NCBI GenBank assembly: GCA_016871495.1
Contig: VHDF01000025.1
Coordinates: 1 to 55,765, forward strand
Length of the DNA: 55,765 nucleotides
Direction: 5' to 3'
Source: Verrucomicrobiota bacterium
GTDB taxonomy: Bacteria; Verrucomicrobiota; Verrucomicrobiia; Limisphaerales; VHDF01
Numbering within the stretch: position 1 is the first letter of the stretch; each line of letters starts with the position of its first letter. The translations under genes and the position numbers were made by a program. The notes under the pieces are model-generated. The model saw only the letters and a program-made list of their open reading frames with translations, was not told the origin of the DNA and searched no databases. Below, piece after piece: positions 23,851-32,338 of the stretch.

Positions 23851-25188
23851 ATGACGACAACCCAAAAAGGCAGGGGGAAAACGATCCTCTGGGTGGTCCT
23901 GATCCTCGTGCTCCTCGGGGGCGGGGGAACGGGCTATTACTTCTACAAGAAACGCCAGCCCGTGATCGCGATCCAGACCGAAAAGGTGAGTCGTCGAAAT
24001 CTGACCGAACTGGTCGTGGCCAACGGGCGGATTCAACCGGTGATCCAGGTCAAAATCAGCCCCGAGGTCAGCGGCGAAATCATCGCCCTCCCCGTCAAAG
24101 AGGGACAATTGGTCAAGAAGGGCGATTTGCTGCTTAAAATCAAACCGGACTTCTACGAAGCCAGTCGGAGATCCTCCCATGCCAGCTTCCAAGCTTCGCT
24201 GGCGGCGAAGCAAACCGCCACGGTGAACCTCGACAAGGCCGATACCGAGTTCAAACGGCACGAGGAATTGATGAAAAGGAGCCTGATTTCAGAGTCGCTC
24301 TTCCTCGACGTGAAAACCTCTTTTGAAGTCGCCAAAGCCCAACTCCAAAGCGCCACCCATCAAGTCGAGATGGCCAAGGCCTCCCTGGAAAAAGCCACGG
24401 AAGACCTCGCCAAGACCACGATCGTCTCCCCCATCGATGGTACGATTTCCCGGCTCAACTCCCAACTCGGCGAGCGCGTCGTCGGCACCGCCATGATGGC
24501 CGGCACCGAAGTCATGATCGTCGCCGACCTCAATGAAATGGAAGCGCGAGTCGATATCGGCGAGATCGACGTCGTCCTCATCGCCCTGGGCCAAAAAGCC
24601 CGGCTCGAAGTGGACGCCTTCCGCGACCGCAAGTTCAGCGGCCTCGTGACCGAAATCGCCAATTCCTCCAAAGGCCTCTCCGGGATCGGCTCCATGTCCT
24701 CTTCCTCCTCCTCGTCCCAGGACGCGACCAAGTTCGAGGTCCGTATTCGCATTCAGGAAAAGGAAATCTTCCGCCCGGGCATGACCGTCACCGCCGAAGT
24801 CGAAACCCGCTACCGCACCAACGTGCTGACCGTGCCCATCCAAAGCGTTACCACCCGCCTCCCCAAGAAGAACGACAAACCCGGAACAGCGGGCGCCGAA
24901 AATTCGAAACCCGTCCCCGCTCCGACGTCGCCCGATTCCACGCGCCGCAAGGATGAATCCGACAAGCCGGTCGAAGTGGTCTTCGCCAAGGAAGGCGACG
25001 TGGCCAGGATGATCCGCGTCAAACCCGGCATCAGCGACGACAATCACACCGAGATTCTCGAGGGCGTGACCGAAGGCCAGGAAATCGTTTCCGGTAGCCA
25101 CCAGGCCATCAGCCGCGAACTGGAGGACGGCAAGAAAATCAAGATCGAGGTCAAAGGATCCGAAAAGCCGGGAGAACCCGCCAAGTAA
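23851..25188 (+). CDS. Efflux periplasmic adaptor subunit (MacA/HlyD-like)
   Basis: A 445-residue membrane-fusion protein. One N-terminal helix (ILWVVLILVLLGGGGTGYYF) anchors it. The lipoyl half-motifs are QVKISPEVSGEIIALPVKEGQLVKKGDLLLKI (residues 65-96) and KTTIVSPIDGTISRLNSQLGERV (near 190), flanking a coiled-coil hairpin (about 110-185). Beta-barrel and membrane-proximal domains follow, with a low-complexity insert rich in Ser (about 285-295) and another in charged residues (about 345-375). It would bridge the MacB-type ATPase/permeases encoded just downstream to an outer-membrane channel. No TolC-like gene is in the window. The next gene starts 24 bp later. Confidence 0.9.
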   Translation: MTTTQKGRGKTILWVVLILVLLGGGGTGYYFYKKRQPVIAIQTEKVSRRNLTELVVANGRIQPVIQVKISPEVSGEIIALPVKEGQLVKKGDLLLKIKPDFYEASRRSSHASFQASLAAKQTATVNLDKADTEFKRHEELMKRSLISESLFLDVKTSFEVAKAQLQSATHQVEMAKASLEKATEDLAKTTIVSPIDGTISRLNSQLGERVVGTAMMAGTEVMIVADLNEMEARVDIGEIDVVLIALGQKARLEVDAFRDRKFSGLVTEIANSSKGLSGIGSMSSSSSSSQDATKFEVRIRIQEKEIFRPGMTVTAEVETRYRTNVLTVPIQSVTTRLPKKNDKPGTAGAENSKPVPAPTSPDSTRRKDESDKPVEVVFAKEGDVARMIRVKPGISDDNHTEILEGVTEGQEIVSGSHQAISRELEDGKKIKIEVKGSEKPGEPAK

Positions 25189-25212
25189 CCCGGACGCTGC
25201 AAACCGCCTGCC

Positions 25213-25941
25213 GTGAGCCTTATCCGCATTCGCAACATCTCCCGGCGCTACGAAATGGGCGCCGAAACCATCTTCGCCCTGCGCGATGTCTCGCTCTCCA
25301 TCGAGCGCGGCGAATACGTCGCCATCATGGGCCCCTCCGGTTCGGGCAAATCAACCCTCATGAATCTCCTCGGCTGCCTCGACACTCCCAGCTCCGGCAG
25401 CTACGACCTCAACGGGACCGATGTCAGCCGGATGGACGACAACCAGCTCGCCGAAATCCGCAACAAAGAAATCGGGTTCGTCTTCCAAACCTTCAACCTG
25501 CTGCCCCGCGCGAGCGCTCTGCGCAATGTCGAATTACCCCTGATCTATGGCGGCATCCCCCCCGAAGATCGGCGCCGCATGGCCTTGGACCGCCTTGCCC
25601 ACGTCGGCCTCGCCGACCGGGTCCACCACAAACCCAACGAAATGTCCGGCGGCCAGCGCCAGCGCGTCGCCATCGCCCGCGCCCTCGTCAATGACCCTTC
25701 CATCCTCCTCGCCGATGAACCCACCGGCAACCTCGACTCGCGAACCGGACAGGAGATCCTCGCGCTTTTCGACGAGCTCTCCGCGAAAGGCAATACCATC
25801 CTCGTGGTGACCCACGAGGAAGAGGTCGCCCGTCATTCCCGGCGCATCATCCGCATCCGCGACGGTTTGATCGCCAGCGACGAGGCTCTGGCCGACGATC
25901 AAAGGCTCCGGCCTCACCCCGTGCCCGCTTCCCCGCCATGA
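25213..25941 (+). CDS. MacB/LolD-type ABC transporter ATP-binding protein
   Basis: A 242-residue ATPase of the MacB/LolD group, with GTG start at 25213. Walker A is GPSGSGKST (near residue 39), Q-loop [11 protein letters not shown], signature [15 protein letters not shown], Walker [14 protein letters not shown], and switch His in [11 protein letters not shown]. The motif [13 protein letters not shown] is typical of this mechanotransmission family. It is separate from the permease domains, unlike E. coli MacB, where they are fused. Its TGA overlaps the ATG of the first permease (ATGA at 25938), so the unit is translationally coupled. Confidence 0.94.
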   Translation: MSLIRIRNISRRYEMGAETIFALRDVSLSIERGEYVAIMGPSGSGKSTLMNLLGCLDTPSSGSYDLNGTDVSRMDDNQLAEIRNKEIGFVFQTFNLLPRASALRNVELPLIYGGIPPEDRRRMALDRLAHVGLADRVHHKPNEMSGGQRQRVAIARALVNDPSILLADEPTGNLDSRTGQEILALFDELSAKGNTILVVTHEEEVARHSRRIIRIRDGLIASDEALADDQRLRPHPVPASPP

Positions 25942-27167
25942 TGCCCCTGACCGAGTTGATCGAAGGGCTCCGCATCGCCTGGGACGCATTGCGCGCAAAC
26001 CGCCTGCGCTCGGCGCTGACCACGCTCGGCATCGTCATCGGCGTGGTCACCGTGACTCTGATGGGCACCGCCATCGAAGGCCTCAATCGCGCCTTCATGA
26101 CCAGCATTTCCTCCATGGGCGCCGACGTGCTCTTCGTCAGCCGCTTCTCCTGGCTCAATAACTCCTACGAGGATTGGATCCGCTCCCAGAGCCGGCGCGA
26201 AATCAACTATGCCCAGGCCCAGGCGGTCGAACGCATGATGACCACGGCCCGCGCCGTCTCGCCCATCGCCGTCACCGGCCAGCCCGTGGGCTACAAAAAC
26301 AAAAACTCCGTGCGCGTCCGTGTCATCGGAACCACCGACCAAATGCTGCAGACGGACAACATCGCCGTCCAGCTCGGCCGCTTCATGACGTCCGGCGAAG
26401 TGGAGGGAGGCCGCCCTGTTTGTGTGCTCGGATCCCAAGTGGCCAGCAATCTCTTCGTGAACGAGCCGCCCCTGGGCAAACGCATCAAGGTCGGCAGCGC
26501 GCAGCTCGAAGTCATCGGGGTGCTCGACAAACGGGGCAATTTTCTCGGCGGCTTCTCCATGGACAATCAGGTGATCGTCCCGCTCAAACAATTCATGAGC
26601 AGCTTCTGGAATTTTCCTTACTTCGAAATCCAGGTGCGGGCGCGCTCCCTGGCGGAGCTCGACGAAACCAAGGAGGAACTGCGCGGTGTCATGCGCAAGA
26701 TCCGCCGGGTCCCGCCGGGTGTTCCCGACGATTTCTCCATCAATCAACAAGACATGTTCATCAAGACATTCGAAAAGGTGCAGGGCACCATCGCCTCCGC
26801 CGGGCTCGGACTCACCGGACTCTCCCTCTTCGTCGGCGGCATTGGCATCATGAACATCATGTTCGTTTCCGTGGCCGAGCGCACTCGAGAGATCGGGGTC
26901 CGCAAAGCCATCGGCGCCAAGCGACGGGCCATTCTCGTGCAGTTTCTCGTCGAGGCGGCGTTGATCTGTTTGCTCGCCGGCCTCGTCGGCGTCGCCATCG
27001 CCTGGATGGTGACGCTCGGCGTGAATCGCATCTTCCCCGCAACGATGTCCCTGAAAGTGCTCGCCGCCGCGCTCTCGGTCTCCGCCCTCACCGGTGTCGT
27101 CTCAGGTTTCCTGCCCGCTTGGCGCGCCGCCCGCATGAACACCGTGGACGCGCTGCGAAGCGAATGA
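25938..27167 (+). CDS. MacB-like ABC transporter permease, first copy
   Basis: A 409-residue type VII permease with the four-helix MacB/FtsX topology: a first helix near residues 25-45 ([20 protein letters not shown]), a periplasmic domain of about 200 residues, and three C-terminal helices. [30 protein letters not shown], the cytoplasmic coupling motif, lies near 305-335. It is co-translated with the ATPase upstream and the second permease downstream (ATGA at 27164). The periplasmic domain differs from that of the second copy, suggesting a heterodimeric transporter. It probably exports a peptide, lipid or antibiotic. Confidence 0.92.
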   Translation: MMPLTELIEGLRIAWDALRANRLRSALTTLGIVIGVVTVTLMGTAIEGLNRAFMTSISSMGADVLFVSRFSWLNNSYEDWIRSQSRREINYAQAQAVERMMTTARAVSPIAVTGQPVGYKNKNSVRVRVIGTTDQMLQTDNIAVQLGRFMTSGEVEGGRPVCVLGSQVASNLFVNEPPLGKRIKVGSAQLEVIGVLDKRGNFLGGFSMDNQVIVPLKQFMSSFWNFPYFEIQVRARSLAELDETKEELRGVMRKIRRVPPGVPDDFSINQQDMFIKTFEKVQGTIASAGLGLTGLSLFVGGIGIMNIMFVSVAERTREIGVRKAIGAKRRAILVQFLVEAALICLLAGLVGVAIAWMVTLGVNRIFPATMSLKVLAAALSVSALTGVVSGFLPAWRAARMNTVDALRSE

Positions 27168-28465
27168 CCTCGATCGTCCAGCCTCCTGCCGCGGCGCCGG
27201 TGAAAAAGGCCGGCGGCTGGTCGCGGCTGGCCGGCGAGCTTCGCGAAAGCCTCGTCATGGCCCTCGACGCGGTCACCTCGCACAAGCTGCGCTCCGCCCT
27301 CACTTTGCTCGGCGTGCTCGTCGGCGTCTTCTCCATCATCGTCGTCATGACCGCCATGCGGGTGCTGCAGAGCTCCATCGAATCCGAATTGAGCCAGCTG
27401 GGCAGCCACACGTTCCTCATCACCAAGTTTCCCGAGGTGTATTTTGGCGGTCCGGGCGGGTTCGAAAAGTATTGGCGCCGCAAGAATATCACCTACGCCC
27501 AGGGCAAACTTCTCCAAGACCGCACCACGCTCGCTCGAAACGTTGGCGTCGAAACTGAACTCTTCGGCGGCGAAGCCGTTTCTAAATACGAAAAAACGCC
27601 CCCCAACGTCCCGGTCCATGGCGTCACCCCCGGCATTTTTCCGGCCCGCAATTGGTCCATCGGCGAAGGTCGCTCGCTCACGGAATCAGATCTGGAAAGC
27701 ACCCGCCAGGTTTGCGTGCTGGGCCACGGACTGGCCACGAATCTCTTTCCCCAAGGCTCCGCCCTCGGCGAAAAGGTCAAACTCGACAACATCGGCTACA
27801 CCGTGGTCGGCGTGCTGCAAGGCAAAGGCTCCGCCCTCGGCGGGAATGCCGACAACTTCGCCGCCATCCCGATCACCACCGGACTCAACCGCTACGGACG
27901 CTCCTGGCGCAGTCTGAGCGTGCTCGTGCAAGCCTGGGACCAGGCATCCTTCGACGACACCGTCGAACAAGTCCGCGGCGCGCTTCGCGTGATTCGCAAA
28001 GTGCCGCCGGGGAAAGAGGATGACTTCGAAATCGCCACCAACGATTCCATGATCAGCCAGTTTCAAAGCTTCACCCTGACCGTGCGCGCCGGCGTGGCCG
28101 TCGTGAGCTCCATCGCCCTGCTCGCCGCCGGCATCGGCATCATGAACATCATGCTGGTTTCCGTCACCGAGCGCACCCGCGAAATCGGCGTGCGCCGCGC
28201 CATCGGCGCCAAGAAACGGAACATCATGACCCAATTCATCCTCGAAGCCATCATGCTCTGCGAATTCGGAGGGCTCCTCGGTGTCCTGCTCGGAATTCTC
28301 GGCGGCAACCTCATCGCCTATTATCTGAAACTGACACCGGTCATTCCGGTGGATTGGGCCGTGTACGGGCTGCTCATCTGTTCCGTCGTGGGCATTGTCT
28401 TCGGCACCTATCCCGCCTGGAAAGCCGCCAATCTCGATCCGATCGAATCCCTGCGTTACGAGTGA
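27164..28465 (+). CDS. MacB-like ABC transporter permease, second copy
   Basis: From ATG 27164 ([19 protein letters not shown]) the product has 433 residues. The first transmembrane helix is LTLLGVLVGVFSIIVVMTAM. A periplasmic domain follows, and then the coupling motif [30 protein letters not shown] between C-terminal helices. The frame is open far upstream inside the first permease, but only the portion after 27164 looks coding, and the ATGA overlap fixes the start. It pairs with the first permease around one ATPase. Its last 10 bp overlap the end of the convergent MalK-type gene. Confidence 0.92.
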   Translation: MTSIVQPPAAAPVKKAGGWSRLAGELRESLVMALDAVTSHKLRSALTLLGVLVGVFSIIVVMTAMRVLQSSIESELSQLGSHTFLITKFPEVYFGGPGGFEKYWRRKNITYAQGKLLQDRTTLARNVGVETELFGGEAVSKYEKTPPNVPVHGVTPGIFPARNWSIGEGRSLTESDLESTRQVCVLGHGLATNLFPQGSALGEKVKLDNIGYTVVGVLQGKGSALGGNADNFAAIPITTGLNRYGRSWRSLSVLVQAWDQASFDDTVEQVRGALRVIRKVPPGKEDDFEIATNDSMISQFQSFTLTVRAGVAVVSSIALLAAGIGIMNIMLVSVTERTREIGVRRAIGAKKRNIMTQFILEAIMLCEFGGLLGVLLGILGGNLIAYYLKLTPVIPVDWAVYGLLICSVVGIVFGTYPAWKAANLDPIESLRYE

Positions 28466-29640
28466 GGCGAGCGCACCTCTCCGCCCGCCAGCCTGCCCTG
28501 CGTCGCAGCGTCAAACCATCGGATCGCTTCCGGACGGCACAGCCGCACGCGAGCCGAAACTCCCGGCGCCCATTTCGAGACCGCACCGCACCGCGCCGTC
28601 CCCTCATGAAACGCCGTGCTGAAGTGAACCACCGTTTCCGCCCCCAACCATTCCACATGTTCGATCCGCGCTCGCTCGTCGCCATTTGTTTCGTCCAGCG
28701 ATTCGACGGATTCCAAGGCGAGATGCTCGGGACGCGCCCCCAACAGCACTTCCCGTCCCGTGGACAAGGCGCCGGGGATCGGACAATCCTCGGGCCACAT
28801 CAGGCGCAAACGCGTCCCCTTCGCCTCCGCGTTCGCGCTCGAACCCGATTCCTCAAACGCCCAGCTCGCCGACCCGGGCGGCTTCACGAAACGTCCTCGA
28901 AACAGGTTCATCGGGGGCGATCCCATGAAACGTGCGACGAAAGCATTCTCGGGATGTCCATGAACTTCTCTGGGTGTGCCCAGTTGGCAGCGCGTTCCGT
29001 CCCGCATCACGAGCACTTGTTCTCCCACCGCCATCGCCTCGCTTTGATCATGGGTCACCCAAATCAAGGTCATGCGCAACTCGCGCCACAGCCGGGCAAG
29101 GAACATCCGCGCCTCTCGCCGCGTTTCCGGATCGAGGTGGGCGCAGGGCTCGTCGAGCAAGAGGGCGCCCGGCCTTCGCGCACACGCCCTTGCCAGGGCC
29201 GCTCGTTGCCGCATGCCCCCGGAAAGTTCGCCGGGCAGGCACCCCAGCGTGTCCCGCAAACCGAAGAGGTCCGCCATCTCCGCGCTGCGACGGCGAATCT
29301 CCACCTTGTCCACACGCCTCGCCTCCAGCCCCAGTTCCAAATTCTCCCGCACCGTCAGATGCGGGTACAACGCGTGATTCTGAAAAACCAGCCCGAGGTC
29401 ACGCGCCGCCGGGTCGAGTCCCGCCGCCTCGCGGCCGCCGATCCAAATCCGGCCCGAGGTCGGGGTCTCCAACCCGGCCAGCAACCGGAGCAACGTGGTC
29501 TTTCCGCACCCCGAAGGACCCACCACGGCGAACAGCGCGCCCGGGGGTACGGTCAGCGAAAAAGCGCGCAAGGCCCACACCTCGCCGCCGGCTGGACGTG
29601 GAAAAGACTTGGAAACCGCCTCAAGCCTCAATTCAGGCAT
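28456..29640 (-). CDS. MalK/UgpC-type ABC transporter ATP-binding protein (orphan)
   Basis: A 394-residue ATPase of the carbohydrate-uptake group. Walker A is GPSGCGKTT, Q-loop LVFQNHALYPHLTVREN, signature LSGGMRQRAALARA, Walker B ALLLDEPCAHLDP, and switch His in IWVTHDQSEAMAVG. The FMGSPPMNLFRG motif opens the C-terminal regulatory OB-fold (about residues 235-390), as in MalK/UgpC. No permease or sugar-binding protein is adjacent, so it may energise transporters encoded elsewhere. A coiled-coil protein gene lies 27 bp upstream in the same direction. It is convergent with the MacB operon and overlaps it by 10 bp. Confidence 0.9.
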   Translation of the reverse strand: MPELRLEAVSKSFPRPAGGEVWALRAFSLTVPPGALFAVVGPSGCGKTTLLRLLAGLETPTSGRIWIGGREAAGLDPAARDLGLVFQNHALYPHLTVRENLELGLEARRVDKVEIRRRSAEMADLFGLRDTLGCLPGELSGGMRQRAALARACARRPGALLLDEPCAHLDPETRREARMFLARLWRELRMTLIWVTHDQSEAMAVGEQVLVMRDGTRCQLGTPREVHGHPENAFVARFMGSPPMNLFRGRFVKPPGSASWAFEESGSSANAEAKGTRLRLMWPEDCPIPGALSTGREVLLGARPEHLALESVESLDETNGDERARIEHVEWLGAETVVHFSTAFHEGTARCGAVSKWAPGVSARVRLCRPEAIRWFDAATQGRLAGGEVRSPHS

Positions 29641-29667
29641 GCGGATGGGCGGACATCGCTCCGTGGT

Positions 29668-30213
29668 TCATGGCGTGGATTTTCCAACCTCAACGGCGGC
29701 GTTGATTCGAGCGAGCTCCTTTTGCTGCGCGTTCCATTTCTTGGTGAGCTCATTGAACTCTTGGGCGACGCGATTATGACGCTCGATCAGTGTGTTGCGT
29801 TCTCCAGCCAGACGCTTGAGTTCTTCGTTGAGACGATGGATGTCCTCGTTCTGGCGCTGCAATTTCTCCGTCGCCGTGGCGAGCGCCGCTTGATAGCGCT
29901 CGTTCTGCGTTTTCGAGGATTGCAGCTCACGTTCCGCCGAGTCCCGCAATCGCGAGGTGGCCTGGAACTCGGCCAGCCGCGCATTGTGGTTGGAGACCAT
30001 CCCGGTCTCCACCGATTCGAGGCGTGCTCTCTCCGCTTCCGCCACTCCCAACCGCTGGCCCAGATCCTCTGTCGCAGCCCGCTGCCGTTCGAGTTCCGCC
30101 TGGAGGCTGGAAATTCCTCGGTTGCGGCTCGCTCCCTGAACCCCTTGCCATACCGTCACCCCCCCCAACAAACAGACAGCTCCAATGAAAACGAGAAAGG
30201 GAACAGGTTTCAT
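29668..30213 (-). CDS. Membrane-anchored coiled-coil protein
   Basis: The start is set at ATG 30213 (MKPVPFLVFIGAVCLLGGVTVWQG), which begins a hydrophobic signal-anchor. The open frame continues upstream only through repeat A3. After the anchor nearly the whole 181-residue product is heptad-like coiled coil (LQAELERQRAATEDLGQRLG, ATEKLQRQNEDIHRLNEELK, FNELTKKWNAQQKELARIN). The function is unknown; such proteins often act as envelope scaffolds. It lies 27 bp upstream of the orphan MalK-type ATPase and probably shares its transcript, though no functional link is evident. Confidence 0.75.
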   Translation of the reverse strand: MKPVPFLVFIGAVCLLGGVTVWQGVQGASRNRGISSLQAELERQRAATEDLGQRLGVAEAERARLESVETGMVSNHNARLAEFQATSRLRDSAERELQSSKTQNERYQAALATATEKLQRQNEDIHRLNEELKRLAGERNTLIERHNRVAQEFNELTKKWNAQQKELARINAAVEVGKSTP

Positions 30214-30288
30214 ATCGTCGCGGTTCCCCACACCGTAGCCTGAACCCGGCCCTTTCGCCAGTTCTTGCTCGAGCGGCGCGAGCACTAC

Positions 30289-30502
30289 GGTGCCTCCAGA
30301 GATTGTCGGTGACCGGGTTGTCGTGGTCACGCAGACAGCACTGTCTGCTGATGTCCAGGCTGCCCAACCTGGGGCGACGAAGCGAACCAGGCGCGTGGAG
30401 AGCATGGAAGGGCCTCGTTCTTCACTCGCCGGGCCGACGGGCCGTCGGCGATACGGCAGGCTGGGCAGCCTGCGCCACATGACAGACGACTTCGGGATGC
30501 AC
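30289..30502 (+). repeat. Repeat family A, copy 3 (uninterrupted)
   Basis: The 214-bp segment runs from GGTGCCTCCAGAGATTGTCGG to GACGACTTCGGGATGCAC and aligns along its length with A1 once the family B insert is removed. Shared blocks include GACCGGGTTGTC, CACGCAGACAGC, CAGGCTGCCCAACCTG, GGCGCGTGGAGAGCATGGAAGGGCC, GGGCCGTCGGCGATACGGC and CAGGCTGGGCAGCCTGCGCCACA. It sets the unit length of the family. No matching direct repeat is seen at its flanks. Confidence 0.72.
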
Positions 30503-30698
30503 GGTTCGGCTCTGGGATTGGAGGTCGGGGGCGTGCCGACAGGTATTCAAACCCGAGGAAAGTTACGTCGTGCCCATCTCGGTCACCTTCAGCCCGAACG
30601 CTTCGCGACTGTGAGTCGGCTCTGCGAATCCGCACCATGCAATTTACGTCTTTTGCCTCACCGCCGTCCGCGCCGCTCCGCCTGCCGAACCTACGCGT

Positions 30699-31047
30699 CG
30701 CTCCGTCAACCCCAAGGTCGTGTGGCTCGGCGAAGGGGCGGTGGGCAAGACATCGCTCGCGCATCGGTTGATCGAAGACCCATACGTCGCTAAGGATCGG
30801 ACGCACGGCATGAACGTGTGGAATCTGGAGCTGCCGGCGGCACCACAGCCTGGCCCAGCGCAGAGTGTTTCCCTCGCCCCGCGAGGAACGAGCGGGGAGA
30901 GGGCCAGGGAGAGGGGCTTCACGCCCACCCCGCCAGACGCGACTCCTCTCCCCAGCCCTCTCCTCCATTCTCATGGAGGAGAGGGAGAAGACTTGCTCGA
31001 CCGCGAGGCCCTGCTCTGGGATTTGGCTGGTCAGGAGGATTACCGGC
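30699..31047 (+). pseudogene. Remnant of a Roc/Ras-like GTPase gene broken by repeats
   Basis: One frame reads NPKVVWLGEGAVGKTSLAHRL (P-loop G1 GEGAVGKT), then DRTHGMNVWNLELPA (switch region). After an interval of repeat-like DNA it continues DREALLWDLAGQEDYRL (G3 DLAGQ). These blocks are in the order and spacing of Roc/ROCO or Rab-like GTPases, with an extra segment of about 45 residues between them (30863-30995). After EDYRL the sequence changes abruptly into repeat C2, so the rest of the G domain (NKxD and beyond) is missing. Upstream is repeat A3. It is too incomplete to be a functional GTPase; the frame happens to stay open to 31184. Confidence 0.6.
30863..30995. repeat. Palindromic repeat-like insert within the GTPase remnant (family D)
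   Basis: This stretch has complementary arms: CCCTCGCCCCGCGAGGAACG with GCGGGGAGAGGGCCAGGGAG, and CCTCTCCCCAGCCCTCTCCTC with GGAGGAGAGGGAG. Its composition (strings of CTCTCCC and GAGAGGG) differs from the coding DNA on both sides, and it sits exactly between the switch region and the DxxGQ motif of the GTPase remnant. It is interpreted as an inserted dispersed repeat; only this copy is seen in the window. Confidence 0.45.
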
Positions 31048-31050
31048 TCA

Positions 31051-31166
31051 GCGCATCCGCAAGTCGTCGGGGCGCGCCGATCACGGCGCTGCCGCTCGCG
31101 CCCATCGGCCGCGGCGATCTCCTCCCATTCCATGGCCCGCCCTGGGTGGATGCCTTCGCCCCTGGC
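31051..31166 (-). repeat. Repeat family C, copy 2
   Basis: From GCGCATCCGCAAGTCGTCGG to GGATGCCTTCGCCCCTGG this is the reverse complement of copy C1 (13931-14045), with shared CATGGCCCGCCCTGGGTGG. It abuts the GTPase remnant directly after the EDYRL codons. Downstream, 31245-31275 contains CACCGACAACCTATGGAGGCAC, an isolated family A-type terminus. The remaining DNA up to the DUF1080 gene at 31409 has no gene that I can support and presumably holds that gene's promoter. Confidence 0.6.
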
Positions 31167-31408
31167 AGCACTCTTGCCCGTTGAAGCTGCCCTGCCCCTT
31201 TGAAGACACCTCTTGAACCGGCGTGAACGCCGCGCCCCGGCGGTATTGCGCGCATCACCGACAACCTATGGAGGCACGGGATCCGGGCCGACGCACGTTT
31301 GCGGCTTTTCACAGGCCCTTGGCTTGGGATAATCTACGTCTCGAATCCTAAAAGAACCCATTACCCTTCCATCCACGAATCGATTGCCGTTCCAACAAAG
31401 GCCCTCGC

Positions 31409-32095
31409 ATGAAATCTTATCGCTTCGCCATCATCCTCGCTCTCTTCATGGCCGCCGGCGTATCCGCATCCGAATTCTGTTCGCTCTTTGACGGCACATC
31501 GCTCAAGGGCTGGAAGGCGTTGGACATGAGTTACTGGTCGGTGCGGGATGGAGCCATCACGGGGCAGTCCACACCGACCCATCCCTGCCGGACCAATCAA
31601 TTCCTCGTGTGGCAGGGGGGCGAGGTGTCCGATTTCGAACTGAAGCTCAAGTTTCGAGCCACCGGGAACGGGTGCAACTCGGGCATCCAGTTCCGCAGCG
31701 TGATTCGTCCGGACGGCCTGGCGGTCGGGTATCAGGCCGACATTTATCAGAGCGGCCCTTATCTGGGGGGTGTTTGCGACGAACTGCACACGCGGAAAGG
31801 GCCGGAGTTGCTCACGGCCAACGGCAAGCGGACCGTCATCGACGCCTCCGGCAAACGGACAGCCACCGATCTCGGGGTCACCGCATCCATGAAACCCGCG
31901 GGCGAATGGAACGAGTATCACATCATCGCCAAGGGCCAAACCATCACCCTGAGCATCAATGGTGTGAAGTGCTCCGAACTGATCGACCAGGAGTCGGGGC
32001 ACTTCGATCTCAACGGGATCCTCGGTTTGCAGTTGCGCTCCGGCGAACCGATGACGGTTCAATTCAAAGACATCCTCTACCGCGAACTTCGTTAA
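31409..32095 (+). CDS. Secreted DUF1080 (3-keto-disaccharide hydrolase domain) protein
   Basis: A 228-residue exported protein: signal peptide MKSYRFAIILALFMAAGVSAS, then the DUF1080 opening FCSLFDGTSLKGWKA, YWSVRDGAITGQS, FLVWQGGEVSDFELKLKFRATG, NSGIQFRS, GYQADI, and the C-terminal GEWNEYHIIAKGQTITLSINGVK ... GILGLQLRSGEPMTVQFKDI. This concanavalin-like beta-jelly-roll family is abundant in Planctomycetota and Verrucomicrobiota and includes enzymes acting on 3-keto-glycosides. The substrate here is unknown. The next gene is about 240 bp downstream, so it is probably transcribed alone. Confidence 0.92.
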   Translation: MKSYRFAIILALFMAAGVSASEFCSLFDGTSLKGWKALDMSYWSVRDGAITGQSTPTHPCRTNQFLVWQGGEVSDFELKLKFRATGNGCNSGIQFRSVIRPDGLAVGYQADIYQSGPYLGGVCDELHTRKGPELLTANGKRTVIDASGKRTATDLGVTASMKPAGEWNEYHIIAKGQTITLSINGVKCSELIDQESGHFDLNGILGLQLRSGEPMTVQFKDILYRELR

Positions 32096-32338
32096 ACCTC
32101 CCGACGAACTTGTTGCTCAAGTTACTCACCATTCCGCACCCCGGCCCGGCGGAGTTCTTTTGCTGAAAACGGCAATTCAGCAGGGTCGAGGTGCGCCGAA
32201 AAAGGCGCTTGGCGGTTGAACATCAAAGCGGCCTGAAGACCGCGGCGCCAACCGGGTCACCCTTTTTCATTCCCCTGCAGTGCTTCCGCGTCAACGTTCC
32301 TTTTGCCAAACGCGGGGGAAAATGCGAGGGTCCGGCCC

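Noticed and set aside
26174-27163. Upstream extension of the second MacB-like permease
   Set aside because: This part overlaps the first permease in another frame and reads as Arg/Pro-rich noise; the ATGA overlap at 27164 gives the real start.
28354-30243. Plus-strand open frame of 629 codons
   Set aside because: It covers the antisense of the MalK-type ATPase and coiled-coil genes, both of which have intact motifs on the minus strand.
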